The notes beneath the pieces are model-generated. The model did not search any database, was not told where the DNA came from, and saw only the letters and a list, made by a program, of their open reading frames with translations. Source: Craspedostauros australis (lineage: Eukaryota > Bacillariophyta > Bacillariophyceae > Mastogloiales > Achnanthaceae). Taken from it: a stretch of 64,000 bases of DNA. Within the stretch, counting starts at the first letter, position 1; the number at the start of each line of letters is the position of its first letter. The DNA is taken from positions 62,001 through 126,000 of the forward strand of contig JAMXDE010000017.1 in the NCBI GenBank assembly GCA_026770025.1, written 5' to 3'. Shown here piece after piece: positions 1 through 9,503 of this stretch. The position numbers were made by a program, and so were the translations under genes.

Positions 1-1046
1 TGGGCTGGGCGGATTGTACTCGTTGCACCCCGGCTCCCAAAATCTGGCTGAAGCTGAGGTCGATCCAGATAGCTCGACGATCAGACAGGATGGCCTCCCC
101 AAACGCCGTGTAGCCTGCCCGTATCACTTCGAGTCCGTCCGACACATAAATTGCATCGATGGGCGTGTTGGTCAGGCTTCGCTGTTGTGTAGAACACCGC
201 GCGTCGTCCCCCATGCGGTCGGTTACCGAATTCTTCAGTCCCACTGCTCGTAGAGCCTGTACGGTTGGTCCGTGCTCGGTATCTTCGTTAAGGTCGACAC
301 CAATCACTATCGAGTCCCCATCCTCCTTCCATCTCCTCTCTTGGTCTTGTAGGTCTGTAATCCAGGCTTTGTGTGGGTCTTCGTGCCTTCCCTGATTGCT
401 CAACGCTCGCAGCTGCTGGTTCCACACTGTGGTGTCTCCATCCGTGGATTTGCATGGCCTGTATGCCGACACCACTCTCACTGACTTGTGTCTCTTGCCT
501 TCGATCTTGCATCAAGACCATCTCCCCATGCCGCTGTCATCCACTCCAAAAAGAAACGCCCTCGCGGCCGTCTGTTCCGTTAGCACAATTCCTGTTCCTC
601 CGTATAGTCTCGGGTCGCGACCCTGCTCATGGGTGTTATACGAGAAAATATGCTTGGTCCTTTTCACCTTCCCTCGCACCCTTTCTTCCCACTGATTGCT
701 GGGTCTCACATGATTCCATCTCAGGTTCGTTTCAGCCATCGCCAGCACATCGAGTCTTGATCGCTGTATGAAGGCCATGATTTCCTCGTTCTTTTGTTGA
801 TAAGCGTATATGGGGACCTGTGCCACGTTCTGGAACACCACCCTGACTTCGTCGTTGGTCTTCGACTCCATCCCGTCGCCGCAAGCATCGTTTAGTCTAC
901 TTGCTTCCTCCTCGTTTGCCGGAACTCCGGCTACCTGCGTGCTCATGATGTGGGTCACAGCTCCGTTTGGTGCCGTCTTCCTCTTCCGAGCATCGATCTG
1001 TGCACTGTTGTGCCGAGGTTTCCTGGCTGTGCAGGTATCCCCTTAT
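1..1046 (-). pseudogene. ORF2 of non-LTR retrotransposon: EEP endonuclease domain, interrupted and truncated by the window edge
   Basis: In a single frame the minus strand is open from just after a TAA (near 1046) down to base 1, apart from one TGA at 512-514. The start is a basic stretch rich in Arg and Lys. Then come the EEP landmarks: VVFQNVAQ (the QN strand), LDVLAMAETNLRW (the catalytic-Glu segment), a GRWS motif directly before the TGA, VVSAYRP, IVIGVDLNEDTEHG (the D-x-N motif) and, near base 60, AILSDRRAIWIDL (the S-D-R/H motif). Homology resumes immediately after the TGA in the same frame, so the stop is a point mutation, probably from TGG. The first Met candidates are at about 958-944. 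The enzyme would nick target DNA for target-primed reverse transcription; this copy cannot make it without readthrough. Confidence 0.8.
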
Positions 1047-1068
1047 TGTCAACGTATTCGCCGTTTTC

Positions 1069-1207
1069 GTCGAGTCGTCGTCGTTGTTGTTGTTGTTGTT
1101 GTCGTTGTTGTCGTTGTCGTTGTTGTCGTTGTTGTTGTCGTTGTCTTTGTTGCTATTTTATCGCCGTTGTTGCTGCTGTTGTTGTCGTTGTTGTTGTCGT
1201 TGTTGTA
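1069..1207. repeat. GTTGTC/GTT microsatellite inside the retrotransposon
   Basis: About 140 bp of near-pure GTT and GTC triplets on the plus strand (CAA/GAC on the sense strand of the element), broken once near 1152-1164. It lies between ORF1 and the recognisable start of ORF2 and would encode Gln/Asn/Asp-rich sequence on the minus strand. Confidence 0.9.
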
Positions 1208-1392
1208 TTGATAGTGTTGGTACTGGCAAATTGTTCGGTCTTCCTCCTCTTTGTTTTTTGTTACCTTTGACTATAGTCCGTCGTCTCCGCTGGTCTCACA
1301 CTCCTCCTCTTTCCTGGACTCTCTTTATCCTGCCTGAGTCCTCGGACTCAGCCGATTGCTTGCGCGTAGCTGGTCCTTTGGCATTCTTGCGA

Positions 1393-3740
1393 TTACGCGT
1401 GGACTGTGGCCCTATCACCACTGTCAGATTTTTTGGAGCTTGTGTCCATGTTGACGACCATGTCGTCGACGGCTGCCTCGTTGGAGTCCGTCCCGGTGCT
1501 GTTTGAGCTATCATCTTCATCTCCCTCGTCTTCTTCATCCTTCTCCGCGATGGTTGCTGGATGGTCCACATCAAAGTCCACTTTGGCTCTCGGATCCAAC
1601 ACGAATGCCTCCGGATTGTCAGCCTTGTTTGAGGCTGCGTTCGCAATTACGTGCGCCACGTGGCTGGCTTGCTGAGCAGGGGATGCCGTGGCGAATGTAC
1701 CCACGGTGTAATTGTCCCCGTTCTGGGTTTTTGGGTTTGTGATCAACTCCACATCGAACTGGAGCAACGGTACCGGCTTCATATTGCCTTGATCGTCCAC
1801 GTACCCTTCCCATCCCATCTCCGTGGGAGACATGCCCATCGCCTCTTGTTCATCAAGGTTCAAGAACTTAGGGCCGGCTTGCACCATCTGCCCCATCTCT
1901 TGTTCTTCCCGGCTGAGGACCAATCCAGACTCCCAATCCACCTCGTAGTGCTCATTCTGTGATCACGCATATGGAGTAAACCATCCCTGGCAGCGGAAGT
2001 CCAATTTCTTGTAGCAAAAGAAAGGTAGCTTCGAAATCAGTTCGTGTGCCTCCACTCGTCGCTTCAGATGAAACACAAAGTTCGTCTGGGTCCAATCGTT
2101 TCTGTTGGTATCCACTGAGACGAACAGGACGTAGTCCGGATCCTCGAAAGACCTAAGGTTCATGACCACTTCGCGTAGGGTCAGCCTCCAGATCGGAATC
2201 TCGACGTCCAGCTGTAGGATAGAGTGAACCCCTTGAACCTTCATCACCTTTTCGAATTCTTGCTGGTGTGCTGCCATCTTGCTCAAGTTTGCGAGCTCCG
2301 ATGGAGGATGTTCGAACCTCGTGTCCAACGCGTCTGGCAGAAGCCTCATCTGTTTTCCCAGCACCCGGACCGTATCTGAGCGGTTGTTGAAGAGTTCCTT
2401 CATTGCCACCCTGCACATGTGGGTTTTCGATTCCCCACTCATCACATGCGTGGCTCTAGGACGGTTTCTGAAGTTGCTAGTGTCTTTTGGTCGATTCCTT
2501 TTGCTGACCAGCTGCATCTCCTTCATTCGCAACTGCACCGCAAATTTGCCTTTCACAACCTCCGCCTCGTTGATGGCATCAGCCAGGTCGTTGTTGGTGG
2601 TGGTGCTGTGACTGCCGAACAACCAGCCTGCTGTTACGATGTTGTGCTCTTGGATTTCCGACTTGGAGAACGATATGGCCGATGCTCGAAGTGTACCGTC
2701 GTCTTTGAAAACTTTTGCCTCCGCCTTGTGTGCGACCCAGATCTTTGTGTACGTGTTGAAGCCCGTACGTGCGTACAAGCTCTCTACGAACTGCTTGACG
2801 GTCTTGCGAGAGGTCCAGGGCACGTCGGATGCCGTCCATGGTTTCATCTCCTTGCTTCGTCGCCACACAACGACCCGAGCCTTCGAATCGGCCCGGAAGA
2901 TGAACGCTCTGACTTCATTGAGGCTTGCGATGACTTGGTTAATAATGGGATCATTGGATTCCCTGACCATGGGAAGCCGTACATCGAAGAAGGTTTTGTT
3001 GAAGTCACTCAACACATCGTTCACACTTGGTAGATCGGCTTGCCTTGCCGTCTTCCGCAGGAATGCAACCGCCTTGCGTTTCGGTTTGCATGGCTTCTTC
3101 TTCTTCTTCGGGTTTGGGGAAGTGGTGGTTTCCTCTTTGTCTTCGAATTCGATGCCTTTGGAGTGCATGAAAACGATCCTTGCCGCAATCCACGCCGACG
3201 TCTCATGTGTGGCTTTGATCCGCCCTGCGTTCCACATGTTGGGAAAGATGTTGGGTGTTGCCACCAACCGGATCATGAGCTCCACCAGATTAATATTCTG
3301 GTCAGGTTGCAACTTGTTGTCGTATGCTCGTTGAAACACGTCCGTCCACTCCTCCAGCGTTTTCCGGTGTCGCCATCCACGGTGTTCGCTTTGGTGTGCG
3401 CGATGGTTTCGTCGAGTGCGCCTTCCGCCCCTGTGGCCGTTGTGAAGGGTTCGGCGTTTCGCGTCAACAAATTGCGCTCACGGAGGATGTCACCCCAAGA
3501 TTTCTCATGGTCATGGCTCCAAATCCATCCGCTGTCGCCCGTGTTGGTGGTGTTTTTCGCCGCTTTCTTTCGTGCTCCTTCCCGGGCCTGTTTCCGACCC
3601 CCTCCTCCTCGCCCTCCGCCGTCGTTGTCACCATTGTGACGGCCTCCTCTTCCTGGTCGTCCCGATGCCCTTTGCTGGGTGCAGGATGGCTTTGGGTTGG
3701 CTCTGCCAGAGCTGTTTGTTGCGTCGGTGCGCACCATCAT
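1393..3740 (-). pseudogene. ORF1 of non-LTR retrotransposon (nucleic-acid-binding/gag-like), with frameshift and stop
   Basis: The frame begins at an ATG at 3738-3740 with a Gly/Arg/Lys-rich N-terminus typical of an RNA-binding ORF1 protein. It shifts at a run of four T (plus strand) near 3357-3362, where one extra base would join the upstream frame to the 458-codon frame that ends at 1963. That frame includes a KKKKKPCKPKRK basic patch and ends WFTPYA-TGA. The same frame then continues without a break in quality to 1393, giving an acidic tail (EKDEEDEGDEDDSS). The TGA at 1963-1965 is therefore probably a mutated sense codon (CGA to TGA fits). A further slip in an A-run near 1430 may have carried the original C-terminus into another frame. 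No named domain was recognised. Role inferred from position and composition only. Confidence 0.65.
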
Positions 3741-4523
3741 CAGTGTTTTTGTTCTGGTAGTGATTGTACACGTTCTACGTAAATTTGTTAGTACTGGTCC
3801 TACATACGTCTTCTCAGTGGAAGGGTCACGCGGACTATGCTTTTCTGCATAATAGATCTGGATTGTTTGCCAACTGCTATCTCTGTTATTCTAACATGAC
3901 GTGCACAATCACCTTCATCACTGAATGGGAAAGAGTAGTCTTTCGCATCTTTGTTTTTGTGTTGTTTGTGTGTCGGAATGTGCATAGGTGTATGTGTATT
4001 ACTCACCCATTGTTCTCTTGTACTCTCTGTGCAAATGGCGCTAACATTCGTGTCATCAATGAAGCGTGATTGAGTGAATCACATCACGAATTCACGCGCG
4101 CCAATGTGTTCACCATTTCGGAAGGCAATGGGTGAACAACATTATCTGAGAGCATCAGATATTTGGTCTGTCCATCCATTCGACAGAAACAAGTGACATC
4201 AAGTCCAGGTCGAAATATTTCACAACTATACCCAAAATGACAATACCTTTGCCTCCCATCTACATCATCAACGGAATATGGAATGTGAAGGAGCATGGAA
4301 CGACAGCTGGCACTGACACGATGCCATGTGTCCCCACATCAACAGCTGACTCCACATCAGAACAGAATCCAAAGATTCTATTACTGTGGCGTCATGGAGA
4401 TCATGGATATGTAAAGGAGGAGTTCAAGCAAGACATTGAAAACTCCGCATGAAGTAGTAGGTCAATATGAGACAGGACGATTGATTACATATCGAATACA
4501 TAGTATCGCGCAGTGATATCATG

Positions 4524-4548
4524 GAGAGAGAGAGAGAGAGAGTGTGTG
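4524..4548. repeat. (GA)n(GT)n microsatellite
   Basis: About nine GA units pass directly into four GT units within intergenic DNA. Confidence 0.9.
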
Positions 4549-4925
4549 TTGGAAGGCTCTGCACATGGAGAATCGGTAGTAGTCAACACTCTTTGCTGAA
4601 AGTGTTTCCGTTGCTTGTTACTGTTACTGGAATCGATTGTTGATGAGCGAGTGTGCGGAATGAGATGATCAAGATGCTCTCTTGATCCATCTCTTCCTTG
4701 CTCTCATTGCTGGTGCAATACTCTTGCACCTCCATGCACATTGCTCTCCTGTTGCTCGTTGATGTTGACTTGATTTTCGTGTTGTTGTTTCTCTCTCGTT
4801 GTCTCGTCGTTGTTTCGTTCTCGGGTTTTGTTGAATCTGATGATTGATGGAATCTGATGGATTATTTAAAACACATTTCATTCTCTGTAGACCTGGTAGG
4901 TAAGGCCTTGAGGTGACGCCACATG

Positions 4926-5022
4926 TGTTGGATACTGTGGTATCCGCTGGTATTGCGATATCCTGGTATTGTAGTATCGTAGTATCCTCGTGGTATCGTG
5001 GTGGTATCGTGGTGGTATCGTT
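4926..5022. repeat. imperfect GGTATC/GTATCGTG tract
   Basis: At least nine copies of a GGTATY-like core with 4-9 bp spacing. The last three are regular 12-mers based on GTGGTATCGTGG. On the minus strand this reads as GATACCAC repeats. Confidence 0.75.
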
Positions 5023-5023
5023 G

Positions 5024-5031
5024 TGACGTCA
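5024..5031. promoter_or_regulatory. TGACGTCA palindrome (CRE-like)
   Basis: A perfect 8-bp cAMP-response-element palindrome directly abuts the GGTATC tract. Related TGACGT/ACGTCA elements act in CO2/cAMP responses in diatoms (established for a carbonic anhydrase promoter). No intact gene lies close downstream, so function here is doubtful. Confidence 0.2.
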
Positions 5032-5209
5032 TTAGTTTTGGGTCGTGATTCTGCCACCAAATATTCTTGATGGCATGCAAGTGTGACTGATGCATACACA
5101 TCCGAGTACACGCATTCCGACAATGTTGTCCATCTGGAGGTCAAGCCCAAGGGTGTCATCGCTCCCGGAAAGGGACACGATGCATTGGAAACTTACGCCG
5201 AACGAATCA

Positions 5210-5905
5210 CCGATAAAATGGACCCCAGGACTGAATCTGGATCAGAAGGGACAGTCGTATGCAGGATGGCCGCTGACGCATGCGTGGGGATGTTCGCAAG
5301 CTCTCCAAGTGGCAAAGGCATGCGCGCTGCAATCTTGACGCAGTCACGGGATGGAGCTCATGTTGCAGGATAGGAAGCACAGCCGGGATGGCAACTGCAT
5401 CGGGTTGATGTTCCTGAAGGACAAGGTTGTACAGGAGCTGCGGCCCTGGCGATCGCTCCTGAGCGTTGTAGTGAGCCTTGTCAATGGTGAAATGGGCCGT
5501 TGTTTTCACTTGGCCCGTGGATACGTCGTTCTACTCAATGTTGGACGCTGTAGCAGTGTATCCCAGGAAAACGCCATCACAGGAGTGCCGATGCAGCTTT
5601 GCCCTTGGCTGTCCAGGTTTGCGCGCAAACATCCTGGAGCCAAGAGCCCGTAGGTGTACACAATCGGGACTCTACCATGGTAGGCCTCATGTGGCATGTG
5701 GCAACAGGCGAGTGCCATAGTCGCTTCTTCAAATACATGGAATGCCACACAGCATTGCATGTATTGCGGCGATAGGCCACTTGAGAAGAGAAGCCCGCTG
5801 ATGATGCTGTGGCATGCGTTAGTGGAGTAGTTTGGTGGATGGCTTCATTGGTGTGTTCATGCCATGACAGTGTCTCATGGTCGTTAACAACGCTGTCAAT
5901 ACCAA
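5210..5905 (-). pseudogene. copia-type (Ty1/copia, CoDi-like) integrase fragment
   Basis: One minus-strand frame reads through the end of a copia integrase core and its C-terminal region. Visible are KWPIAAIHAMLCGIP, the LGSRMFARKPG segment (the 'fG..v.a..p' region), DGVFLGYTAT (the conserved G-x-F-x-G-Y motif) and TGQVKTTAHFTIDKAHYN (the 'v..S.hv.FdE..' region). The frame is broken by at least five stops (TAA, TGA, TGA, TAG, TAG), so this is a dead remnant. No LTR, reverse transcriptase or gag part was identified nearby; loose similarity may continue to about 6.2 kb (a TNNDAI motif near 5975). The resemblance to diatom copia elements is from memory and supports the taxonomic guess. Confidence 0.75.
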
Positions 5906-7594
5906 ACTGCACAGTGTTCCTCTACTCAGCACACATTGAGCATATGGTCGATGGCCACAATGGCGTCGTTGTTGGTGACAATGTTGACCTGCGCCCCTGG
6001 TTGACTTGCTGTGGTGGACGTAATTGCGTTTGTTTTTCTTATATCTGTTGCTAACGGTGTTATTGGGGCGAATGTGTTGGTGCACTCAACACCTCTCGCC
6101 AAACGATGTGTTGATTTGTTTGGTTTTGAGGCTTTGCGGGAACAAAACACTGTCTGTCCGTATGTACGTGTGCATACGTCATGATGATGAGGCGAAATGA
6201 TTGGACAACACAATTTGATAGTGACGTATGACGAATGTCAATGACAACAGATGGGGACGGTCTGGAAATTTCAAATTTGAAATTGAAACGTTCACATCAC
6301 TCAGTAGGAAAAATTACGTACAATTTTGCCATACATGAAGAAGGACGTTTTGGGGGTTGCGCGAGCCGATATTCGAAATGATCACTCTCGCTTTGGATTG
6401 ATGACGACCGGATGGGCTCCGCGATTGCTTCTTCCCCAGCACACTCACTTCAATCCAGCAGACTGCATCTCATTGTATGCTTCAAAAATGATCCACTTCA
6501 GATACTGGAGACAGTTTCTTCAACAAGGGTTGGATTGAACCACTGGGATCGTACAACGTGAACAAGGGCATTCCCAACAGTCCAACAGGGTCATCCACTG
6601 GGGTGATGATGCCAACGCCACTCTCCATCATCGCCGTGCTCTTTGAGTGGGGCATAGACTGGGCCACCACTCGTGCAGGAGCGGTTATTCCTCCCCCATG
6701 CACTATATTGAGCCAACCCAAACAAAGATGAGCGTTGGAAGAGCAGCTGAAGCACTTGGAGCAGTTGTGCACGGTGGCTGCTTTGTTTCGCGACGTTGAG
6801 TGTGTCGCAAAATTATGTCGTCTGCCCGTGAGTACGTTTCATTCACGAATGTTTGGCCCAAAATCGAGTTCGAGAGGGTCTCGGATCCGTGAACCAACCA
6901 GAAATGTACCGAATCAGTCTCATTGACAAAAACTTGCAAGACGAGGAACAACGCGAAAAACGCACTCACAAAGGCCCTATTAGAGATAGCTTGGCCATTT
7001 TCACCACCTCATAACTTTATAACCAATGCCCGGACTCACTGTCTAGCACCTTTCCCTTATTACCAATGTGTTAAATTATACATGGTTAAATTTTAGTCTC
7101 CATAGGAGCCCATTTTTTCAAAATCCTGCCGTGGTCGTACGGTCATTGGCTGACGTGGGTCATAACAAATTTGTCCGTATCGAACATCCAGCAACGGCAA
7201 TTGTGTTCTGCAGAATCGTCGCGTCTGTGTCCCAAGATATGCATGCCAGTCATGGATGCTGTACAGCACACATTCTCAGTACTCTTGAAATGCTTAGGTC
7301 GATCAAGTCGAAAATTCAGAATGAGAAGTCCTCCACAAAATCTGAACACGAAACAACAACAATCGAAGGGAAGAAAAGATCCAACATGTGAAGTATCACT
7401 CACATCGACACTCGTGCTGATGTCCACAATCTCATCGGAGCAGAAGCAAGAACACCCACTCCACGCAGCTGCTTTGATCCATACGTGATTGTATGGTGCA
7501 CACACAGGAAGTCTCCAATTTCATCATCTCAGAATCGCAGACAAAACACACAACACACAGAGACACAAACAGAGAGCAGGACGCGCCAACAACC
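5906..7594. other. no recognised gene; possible further retroelement debris
   Basis: Minus-strand frames of about 90 codons at 6482-6772 and 6703-6969 overlap and have protein-like composition (for example VGLLGMPLFTLYDPSG). They match nothing I recognise and may be eroded upstream parts of the copia element. The last 300 bp before 7595 would hold the promoter and 5' UTR of the alpha-kinase gene; no TATA-like element stands out. Confidence 0.35.
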
Positions 7595-8323
7595 ATGCCG
7601 TCAGGAAACACCTCCCGAAAGAATAACTCGGCCAATGCGAAAGTATCCATGCACCAGATATTCGACGAGGGTGCATTCCGCTACGTCTACAAGGGCAACT
7701 ACACGAGTGGCCCACGCGCAGGAGAAGAGTGCGTTGCCAAGAAGTTCAAGACCAGCAGTGTCTATGAGGCGCATTACTTCGACACGGATATCAAGACAGT
7801 CGACAAGGCCATCAACATCATCGAGAAATGGAATGAAAAGAGCTTCATTGACAAGATGGTCATGGTCAACACTCCAGGAGTTTGGGAGTTGACAGACGGT
7901 GAGGAAGCTGGCGCAAAGCTGCTTGTGGAGCCGTTCATCGAGAACTACGAGAAATTCAACTCCAACAGCGGCTGGAACGAGACCGGCATCGCCTGGGGAC
8001 GCGCAATGCAGGCGCTGTCCCATTTCTCCTACCACATCACCGGTGGTCAGTGCTTGCTCTGCGATCTGCAGGGCGGATCCTACTCCAACGGCATCGTCCT
8101 CACGGATCCCGTCATCATCTCCAGAACGCAGGGCGCCTACGGTCCCACCGATCTTGGTCGCACGGGCATCAGCTCCTTCTTCTCCAGCCACCGTTGCAAC
8201 GAATACTGCAGGCGCGCGTGGTCGATGCCCACGGATCGAACCCGCTATCACGAACAGAACCAGGGCACGAGCATGATCCATGTGCCCACGCAGTACAGTC
8301 GATTTCCCATGAGCCGGCGTTGA
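7595..8323 (+). CDS. alpha-kinase family protein kinase (stand-alone), copy 1
   Basis: A 242-residue protein made almost wholly of an atypical alpha-kinase (MHCK/eEF2K/TRPM7-type) domain, which phosphorylates Ser/Thr. Visible landmarks: the glycine-loop analogue DEGAFRYVY (24-32); the nucleotide-binding Lys in CVAKKF (residues 46-51); VEPFI (111-115); CDLQG (156-160, catalytic Asp and Gln); LTDP (169-172); GPTDLGRTGISSFF with the G-x-G-like loop (183-196); and the zinc-site signature HRCNEYC (199-205). No calcium-channel, WD40 or Sel1 extension is fused, unlike TRPM7, MHCK or eEF2K. The ATG at 7595 was chosen for its AACC context; an in-frame GTG/ATG region upstream to 7493 would add 34 unconvincing residues. 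It is intronless and ends in TGA. A close paralogue lies 5.6 kb downstream on the same strand. Substrate unknown. Confidence 0.9.
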   Translation: MPSGNTSRKNNSANAKVSMHQIFDEGAFRYVYKGNYTSGPRAGEECVAKKFKTSSVYEAHYFDTDIKTVDKAINIIEKWNEKSFIDKMVMVNTPGVWELTDGEEAGAKLLVEPFIENYEKFNSNSGWNETGIAWGRAMQALSHFSYHITGGQCLLCDLQGGSYSNGIVLTDPVIISRTQGAYGPTDLGRTGISSFFSSHRCNEYCRRAWSMPTDRTRYHEQNQGTSMIHVPTQYSRFPMSRR

Positions 8324-9503
8324 TCATGGACGTACACGGAGTTTTGGTATCCAATCGATCCTTTCTTGTGAAGTATTATACGAAGACCTTGCGCAGGTTG
8401 GTCCACGAGCATGGTGCAACCACAGTTCCGAATCAAAGACAGTTGGGACGAAGGTAGTGTCCTAACCGGGAGTAATGTAGGTAGAGTCCGCTGCAGGAGG
8501 CCGTTGTAGCTACTCAAATAAAGTTGGAGTTGTGCACGTTTCTAACCAAGCAACTGTTGCAGGCCCCCGAATGCAGTGTTCGATCCCCACCTTGTGTTCA
8601 AGAGTATTGTCCTTGCGCATTCGTGAACTTACTTCCTCACTCTCCAATATTCCAATCGCGCAACCTTCGTGGACGCAGCAACTTTCGGGTATCATGTCAC
8701 CGTGATTTCCTGATCAGTGGTCTTCTCCAGCGCATCGAAGCTCATACGTCGGGGAAGAGGACGAGCAGAGCGTGCAATTCGATGGCTTCCCGGAAGGACT
8801 CCCATCTCCCGGCCGGCCCATGACCGCGCTCACATCTTCCCCTCACGTTGTCATCTTCCTGAATTCTCATCATTCCTGTTTGTTCGATGATCCAGTTTCC
8901 CAATCAGGAGGCGCACGTTTGGAAGATACCAGCCACAGTCAACTTGGTGTCAAAGAGTGTCAAGGAGTGTCGCGGATCCTTCAGCCACAAGCCCTTTTCG
9001 TGAAACTGGATTCATTTGTTCCACGAGTTTCTCTACTTCCGCCATGTTCCACCATTCTTCTGTTGTATTCTATAATATTATATTGTATGATTGATCTTGC
9101 TTATAATCATTACAGCAACGGCCGAGTATGGAGAGCACTCTTCTCTCCTCTCCTCTACTCTGCCATATCTGCTATCTTGTGGTGCGTCATACTTTTCTTT
9201 GTCTTGAGCAACTGCGCGCCATGGCAACCTACCCCTTCGCCCATTCATCATCGCGTCTCTGTCTGTCGATGCTCTGCGTAACTTCATCGCTTCGGGTAAG
9301 GATGGCGTCGTCAGCTGTGGTATATTCTTTCCGTCGGTTCTAACACCGGTTCCAGCCAGCGTGTATGGTGGGACATCGTCTGTGCCCAGCTGTCCTGTTG
9401 TTGTTCAATTGCGTTGGCAGAAATGGAGAGGAGCTGGATTCATCTGCTGCGCTCGCGTTCTGTATCCACCACTTTGCTGGACCTGCGTGCTGCGATCATG
9501 GAT
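8324..9503. other. intergenic between convergent genes, nothing recognised
   Basis: 3' flanks of the alpha-kinase gene and of the subtilisin gene on the other strand. A frame at 8772-9281 (plus) is open by chance, with no domain. A TTCGATC motif at 8579-8585 looks like a tRNA B box but its flanks do not pair as a T-arm. Confidence 0.4.

Larger units (their letters stand above)
1..3780 (-). mobile_element. degenerate non-LTR (LINE-type) retrotransposon, 5' part; 3' part outside window
   Basis: Two long minus-strand reading frames lie head to tail. The first is a basic ORF1 (about 3740 down to 1393). The second is an ORF2 that begins with an endonuclease/exonuclease/phosphatase (EEP) fold and runs off the left edge. 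ORF1 followed by EEP is the layout of apurinic-endonuclease-type non-LTR retrotransposons; the reverse transcriptase should follow at negative coordinates. The copy is damaged: in-frame TGA codons at 1963-1965 and 512-514, and a frameshift near 3357-3362. The right boundary near 3780 is an estimate, being the last base before featureless sequence; no target-site duplication was identified. Clade assignment (RTE, Tx1 or other) is not possible without the RT domain. Confidence 0.8.
3781..5023. other. intergenic, no gene seen; simple repeats
   Basis: AT-rich stretch with only short unconvincing frames on either strand. It contains a GA-then-GT microsatellite (4524-4548) and a degenerate GGTATC-type repeat tract (4926-5022). 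No RNA gene, transposon end or coding signal was recognised. Confidence 0.5.

Noticed and set aside
950..1506. Plus-strand frames rich in Val/Cys/Leu
   Set aside because: Translation of the GTT/GTC microsatellite opposite the retrotransposon ORFs.
7601..8281. 226-codon minus-strand frame (and 13808-14455, 215 codons)
   Set aside because: Antisense shadows of the two alpha-kinases; they resemble each other only because the sense strands do.
8579..8585. TTCGATC resembling a tRNA B box
   Set aside because: Flanking five bases cannot form a T-arm stem and no A box or acceptor stem is present.
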